Assembly (NCBI GenBank): GCA_029204225.1
Contig: CM055098.1
Span: forward strand, 55,436,282 to 55,500,281
Length of the DNA stretch: 64,000 nt
From: Diphasiastrum complanatum
Taxonomy: Eukaryota > Streptophyta > Lycopodiopsida > Lycopodiales > Lycopodiaceae
Reading direction: 5' to 3'
Below, one piece after another: positions 59,111 to 64,000 of this stretch. Position 1 is the stretch's first letter. The number at the start of each line of letters is the position of its first letter. A program made the translations under genes and the position numbers. The notes beneath the pieces were generated by a model. The model was not told the DNA's origin and ran no database searches. It saw only the letters and a list, made by a program, of their open reading frames with translations.

Positions 59111-59338
59111 ATAAGATCGCATGAACTCATTCACCGTATTCAGCCTAGCCTACCAATTATGAAGGTCTATACTTAGAAAGAGTAGCAAAGAATTCATCGA
59201 CAATGGGCGAAAAGAGTTCGAGCATATATAAATATTGAGTCATAGCTACGGGGACAATACTATAAAGATTAATATTCATTGACATTTTAATTTTAAACAA
59301 CAGTAGGAGATTTCTCATTTTTTCCATGGTTTTATCGA

Positions 59339-59400
59339 AGTGTATAGTTTACTTTTGCAGGCACCAGTTGCCTGCTCAAGAGATGTATTGGGAAGTCTTT
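59339..59400 (-). mobile_element. Ty3/gypsy RNase H scrap
   Basis: About 60 bp matching 61585-61645 of the gypsy fragment below. Read on the minus strand it gives the same FP-I-x-x-LS-x-QLVP-x-x-VNYT motif. Very short, broken. Confidence 0.65.
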
Positions 59401-59403
59401 ATC

Positions 59404-61380
59404 CTATTAAAGACAAGGTTCTAATCTTTCCTTGATAGGAAAAACCTACACGTCGCAGCAAGGGAATAGGAATATGAAGTGACATTTTTAACTAGAACAT
59501 AACCGCCACAATGTTTGGATATTATAATTTAACTCTAATCAAATTAAAATGAAACGTGCTTTATGGAAGAGAGTGTGTTTTATGGTGAATGAAAAGAATT
59601 TTGCTATGGAGTCATTATCATAGTTGTAACATATTAGTTATAAGCTTTGAAGTTAGAAAACTCAATACTCATTTTCCATATTGCAATGAATATAATAATA
59701 AAAAATGAATGCAATTGAATATAAATATTAATAATCATAAATCATTTTCATCATTCTCGTCATCACATAAGTCTTGACACTCATCAAATCTAGGTCTAAG
59801 TATAATCGTAAATTTTCTACCATGTCTTTTTGAGAATGTGAGCTATCCTCATATCCATCCTCCTCTTCTTCTAATTCTATCTCATCCAAACATGGAGGCC
59901 TCAAACCCTCAATATGACTTCATAAAATTGTAGGATATCATCATTTACAATTGTATTTTCTTTTCCCATCATCTCTATATCATTTGGAGCTTGGATGAGT
60001 GGTTCAAGTTCTTCCAAGGCCTCAAAATTGCATGGTGGTTCATCATGTGTATCCAAAATTACAATATCTTTTTCTTCAAACACACCTCATTTTCTTGCAT
60101 TAAGTTGGATCTAATCGATCTGGATTAAATATAATCTACAAAAAAATTAGAAAATTAAGTTGGTCTTATAAGATCGATAAATAAGACATTGAGAATGTGG
60201 AATCTCCCTTGTTCGTAATGTCGTGGCAATACTAAAGTGTCATGAGAGTCCATCGATATACATTATGTTGAGTCAATTTGAAAAAAATTTGAGTTGTCAG
60301 TTCTAATGGCATTGCTTCCACGATAGAGGACCTTAAACCGTTTTACATCAAAATAAAGTATTTGTTGTTAGTCTCGTAAGCGACTTTATGAATATGTTGC
60401 AATGTGCCGACATAGTCTAGGTTGCTTGAAATGACATTCACGTCCCTCGCACTAGAACAACTCTATTGTTGAAAGTTTGCCACAATACCACAATCATTTG
60501 TACGTCACTTGTTGTCAACTCTCTCAACACGACAATGATGTCCATACGCCCACATGATAGTGTATGGTTTATACTGAAATGCAAAAAAATAAACAAATTT
60601 GTGTAAATTAAAATACTATTTTTATTTTGAGTAGTACAAAAACAAAACTTCATAACGACAATATTACACTAAGCTTCCACGCACATCAACAAATTTCCAA
60701 CAAAGATAATATTACACTAACCCTCCATGCACATCCACGAACAAATTCTCATTCTAATTAGGTCACTTCTTTTCCATTTTTCGATGTTTTTAGCATCGTA
60801 TCAAGAACACATTCATGAGTGCATTGTAAAGGTAAAGTCTCCAAAGGTTCATCATCGCTCTCCAATGCTCTCCTTTTTCTCCAATTGATATTTCTTCTTT
60901 GTTTCAATGTTATGTTTCTTCCCTATTTGGCTTTTTTATACTTTGAAGTCCACCTTTTCATATGTCCACAAATACATAGTATGAATATGTCAATTTATTC
61001 TTTTAATTGAGATGAAAGTCTCTTTTCCACATTGTTTCCTTGTGGTACTTCACCCTTAACACGTTCGTCTTCTTCACACCACATTTTTGGACTTGTAGGA
61101 TGCAATTGCGAGATTACTTCGGTGATATAAAACAAAGATTCTTGTACAAGCCAACCTTTTGCAATGTTATCTTCTGGCCTTGTCTTTTTTCTCACAAAGC
61201 CCTTCAAAATTTTCATAAAACACTCCAGGTAAAATATCCATCTCGTATGCACAGGTCATGCAATTGATACTTCTTCAACCAAATGCACTAGAAGATGAAC
61301 TTGTATATCCAAAAAGGAAGTTGGAAAATCTCTTTCCAACAAACATACAATTTTGATCATTGAATTTTTTCAGCATTATG
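59404..61380 (-). mobile_element. CACTA (EnSpm) transposon remains with DUF4218 and DUF4216
   Basis: Seen on the minus strand, in order: HTRWIFYLECFMKILKGFVR then KKTRPEDNIAKGWLVQESLF (61255-61110), the DUF4218 signature (R-W-M-Y-P-x-E-R-x-x-x-x-L-K...V-R-N-x-A-x-P-E-G-S-I-A-E-G-Y). Next VISSNLDYVGTLQHIHKVAY with ETNNKYFILM (about 60430-60340) and LELTTQIFFKLTQHNVYRW (about 60290-60230), matching DUF4216 (YYG-x-L-x-x-I-I-E-L-x-Y...). Then a tail, FEEKDIVILDTHDEPPCNFE and DECQDLCDDENDEND. Known: these follow the Tnp2 catalytic core in CACTA transposases. The core is absent and frames are interrupted. Dead copy. Confidence 0.8.
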
Positions 61381-61401
61381 AAGTCCTTTCCTGACGACTA
61401 C

Positions 61402-61815
61402 TCAGAAATTGATATCCTCGAGTATTAACAACCATCGAGCTATACGTCCCATTTTATAGGATTTATTAACAATATATAGCAGGGCTTGATGGTCTGTGTA
61501 GAAGGCAAAGGTCTGGCCTAATAAATAATGTCTTAGTTGATGTACAGCGTAGACCATGGCCAATGCTTCTCTCTCTGTTGTTGTATAGTTTACTTCAGTA
61601 GGCACCAGTTGCATGCTCAAGAAACGGATTGGAAAATCCTTTCCATATTCATTCGGTTGTGCAAGGAGACCTCCTATGGCATACTTACTTGCGTCGGTAT
61701 GCACATGGAATTCCTTCGTGTAGTCTGGGGAATGAAGTATGGGGGCTGTTGTGAGCGCTGTTTTTAACTCCTCAAAAGCTTTGATGCATTCCTCGGTCCA
61801 TCTAGGGTCTACCAC
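61402..61815 (-). mobile_element. Ty3/gypsy retrotransposon fragment (RT end and RNase H)
   Basis: Seen on the minus strand: WTEECIKAFEELKTALTTAP, ILHSPDYTKEFHVHTDASKY, AIGGLLAQPN, VNYTTTEREALAMVYAVHQL and RHYLLGQTFAFYTDHQALLY. This is the junction of reverse transcriptase and RNase H in Ty3/gypsy elements (TDAS, TTTEREALA, TDH-x-AL). 137 codons are open; no other gypsy domain adjoins, so it is a fragment. Confidence 0.93.
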
Positions 61816-61854
61816 AACTAAATAAACGAGTCGTGCCTTACCGGCATAATCGAT

Positions 61855-62560
61855 TGTGAAGTGTGAAAGTAGTGTACTTTAGGACCATAAATGGATCTAC
61901 AAAAGATCCACAAGAGTGATTGGATGCTTGCTTAACAATCTATCAAAAAACTAGACACAAAAAAGTTGATCTAGATTGGCAATTTGACAAACAACAAGCA
62001 TTAACAATCAAAAGCATTGATAAACATTGAAATCCGAGACCACACGTGTGTACTACAGGCTGTAGTACGGCCTTCAACCTGAGAAACAAGTAGAAATTGA
62101 TTTGGTTTCATTTGGATCACAAAAACTCAATGTACATAGTGAACTAGCTTGAGATTGCCAATGAGCTCCAAAAATTTTCTATCTTCTCACTACGGAGAGA
62201 GGGAATACATAGCAAATTCGACTTCCTTCTTGAAGTTAGGTGGATTTCCAGCATGTAATAAGGAAGTTAACTCACTCTCCTTGACCTAAAATGAAACCCT
62301 AGTCTATTTCCTAGAGTTATGCTTGGTAGGTAGCTAGTTGGTCAAATTTTCACCTTAAACTTAGGTGTAGGTCCTATAAAGTAGGGATGACCAACAAATA
62401 GACATGACCAACTCTCTTGACTTGACCTAACCTACATTAGGATGGGTTTCCCATGTGGCATCATGGCCTCAGATGTGTGGGACCCACTTGTGTACACAAA
62501 TACACTATTCTACATGGTTTTGATCAAGCTAGATTTGCCAATTTTTGGCAATTCTTCACA
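61855..62560 (-). repeat. Probable 3' LTR of the Copia element at the right edge
   Basis: Plus strand begins TGTGAAG and ends CTTCACA, an exact terminal inverted repeat. Immediately right is the purine tract (minus strand TTTGAGGAGGAG). Length about 706 bp. It resembles the LTR at about 34750-35300 near its start. Confidence 0.75.
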
Positions 62561-62561
62561 C

Positions 62562-63984
62562 TCCTCCTCAAATTTAGCTTGATCTATTTACAACTCTCTT
62601 GATAGATGAATGAAAGCTTTTAGAAGTGTCTAAAAAATCCAGCTACAAACAAGGAACTTTTGAGACTCCAATAGAGAATGATGTCCATGAAGGATCTTTC
62701 ACCACCTCTTAGAGAATCCCTTACAAGATGTTCCATAAATGTGTCTATATACATGTAGCACACTTCAAAACTAAACATCATGCCAAGCCATGGATTCCAA
62801 GGCATTTTGTGCACTTGAAGATACATCAATTAAAATATTAAGTGCATAAATAATGTTGCCAAAGACAACTTGTCTTGCTTGATCCATTTGATTGAGCCTA
62901 GATGGCTCCATCTTGATACTCAAGGTTCTCCTTGGAGTCCTCGGGTCTTGAGCCTGATCCTCCACTTGACTTGACTCCAAAACATCAATGAATTGAATAA
63001 TGTGTTGATCCAAAGTGCTTCTTCAAGTTTACAAATCTTCCACTCTTGAAAGATCACATTTCCACCATTGACAAATTCTTTGGTTGAAAACAAGTAGATT
63101 CTACAATCTCTACTTGAAGAGCAAAACACTACCATTATTCCTATCATTGAAATAGGATAATCTTTGTTCCTTACATTGGAATGATCATGCACAAAGCATG
63201 TGGACACAAAGATTTCCAAAGCAAATGATGTTTCATCTTTTATGACTCTATTCAAACTATTACAAAAATAGTTATCCAATGAAATTGCTTTATCAACAAC
63301 AAATGTAGATTTCAAAGCATCCCATTTCATTGTCTTGTCATACAAAGTAATAAACACCATGGATCTTAAAGGTAAGAAACAAGTCACCTCATGTCTACTA
63401 ATACTTTCCAAAAAGTATTCAAAAATAGTAGACTCTCCAATGCTCACCACCCTTGCAAGATGCACACTTGAATGGACAATTTGCATGCAATTTGATGACT
63501 CGGCCATTGTCATTGAGGACTCCATTGGAACTCTCATGCTTTGAGGCTGATCCTCAAGATCTTCCTCCTTTTGATGCTCCTCCTCAATGCAAGCAAGATC
63601 ACACTTTGCCAAGATCTCCTCTTGAGTGATCTCCTCCTTCGCCAAGCTCATTCTTTCAAAAGCAACACTAGCTTCCAACTTAAACAATCTTCCATGTTTA
63701 AATCCCTTTGCAATGCAAACATCATTCTTCAAGATGAAGCAAACACCATGCTTAAAGTGGACATCCAAACCACTCTCTAAGAGTAGACCAACACTAAGCA
63801 TATTCTTGGTGATTGATGGTACATAAAGGACATTTTCTAGATCCATGCATTTTGAGGATTCTAGATACAAAGAGATGGTGCCAACACCATCTATCCTACA
63901 CTCTTCATCATTTGCAGTAAAGACAAAATTTTTAGCATCATTGAATGAGTGTAAGGTTGAGAAAAAGTCCTTTTCACAAGACAT
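62562..63984 (-). mobile_element. Ty1/copia element (LTR-proximal pol), broken, continues beyond the window
   Basis: Seen on the minus strand: DLENVLYVPSITKNMLSVGL and GVCFILKNDVCIAKG (after the protease), then a long stretch of about 200 residues without recognisable pre-integrase or integrase motifs, then SRDCRIYLFSTKEFVNGGNV and IFQEW (integrase C-terminal type), PRTPRRTLSIKMEPSRLN, and a piece with FMEHLVRDSLRGGERSFMDI. This order is Copia, but RT and RNase H are nearly absent, so it has large gaps and several breaks. The frame at 63984-62920 is open for 354 codons. Same family as the 35-kb element by its LTR and by MEH-x-V...ERSF-x-DI. Confidence 0.8.
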
Positions 63985-64000
63985 GTGGGAGCTAGCCCCA

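Overview
The window looks like nuclear DNA of a land plant with a large, transposon-rich genome. The evidence is abundant Ty1/copia pol fragments, plant-type Helitron, hAT (DUF659) and CACTA (DUF4216/DUF4218) remains, two nuclear-type tRNA genes without encoded CCA, and broken copies of plant genes (ribosomal protein eL20/L18a, a CYP72-clan P450, an alpha-expansin, a dsRNA-binding protein). I cannot place it more precisely; low gene density and long CT/TA/CA microsatellites would fit a fern, lycophyte, gymnosperm or other large plant genome. I see no intact protein-coding host gene.

Layout. 0-7 kb: a Copia fragment, an eL20 pseudogene with a retained intron, a short LTR with a primer-binding site, then unassigned DNA. 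6.8-13.6 kb: an almost complete old Copia element on the minus strand, flanked by an unusual direct repeat of about 67 bp. 13.6-20.2 kb: a tRNA-Gly(UCC) gene, local tandem duplications, and a minus-strand cluster in which P450 exons run into an expansin fragment. 21.2-26.0 kb: a Helitron-type element with an RPA-like single-strand-binding protein, a Pif1-type helicase and an endonuclease-like domain, i.e. the layout of Helentrons. 27.9 kb: tRNA-Ala(CGC). 28.9 kb: a near-perfect 33-bp hairpin. 31-37.5 kb: several Copia pieces in both orientations.

38.8-57.8 kb is the most unusual part. It holds (i) eight copies of a 32-bp GC-rich palindrome set in TA-rich DNA, (ii) minisatellites of about 20 bp that recur in ordered modules with those palindromes, (iii) at least five copies of a Helitron-like 3' end (GCCCGTC-AAC-GACGGGC hairpin, then CTAG) and several matching 5' ends (TC followed by a TA tract), arranged as a chain of elements, one of which carries a Helitron N-terminal protein fragment and a dsRNA-binding-domain fragment, and (iv) a minus-strand hAT transposase gene with a BED finger, a DUF659 domain, a dimerisation region and an in-frame Arg-Glu repeat made by a CT microsatellite.

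57.8-64 kb: CACTA transposase remains with a duplicated tail, two Ty3/gypsy RNase H fragments, and a minus-strand Copia element with one LTR that runs off the window.

The window therefore records transposons inserting into and beside one another and carrying pieces of host genes, not a host operon or pathway. All assignments come from reading motifs by eye; no database search was run.
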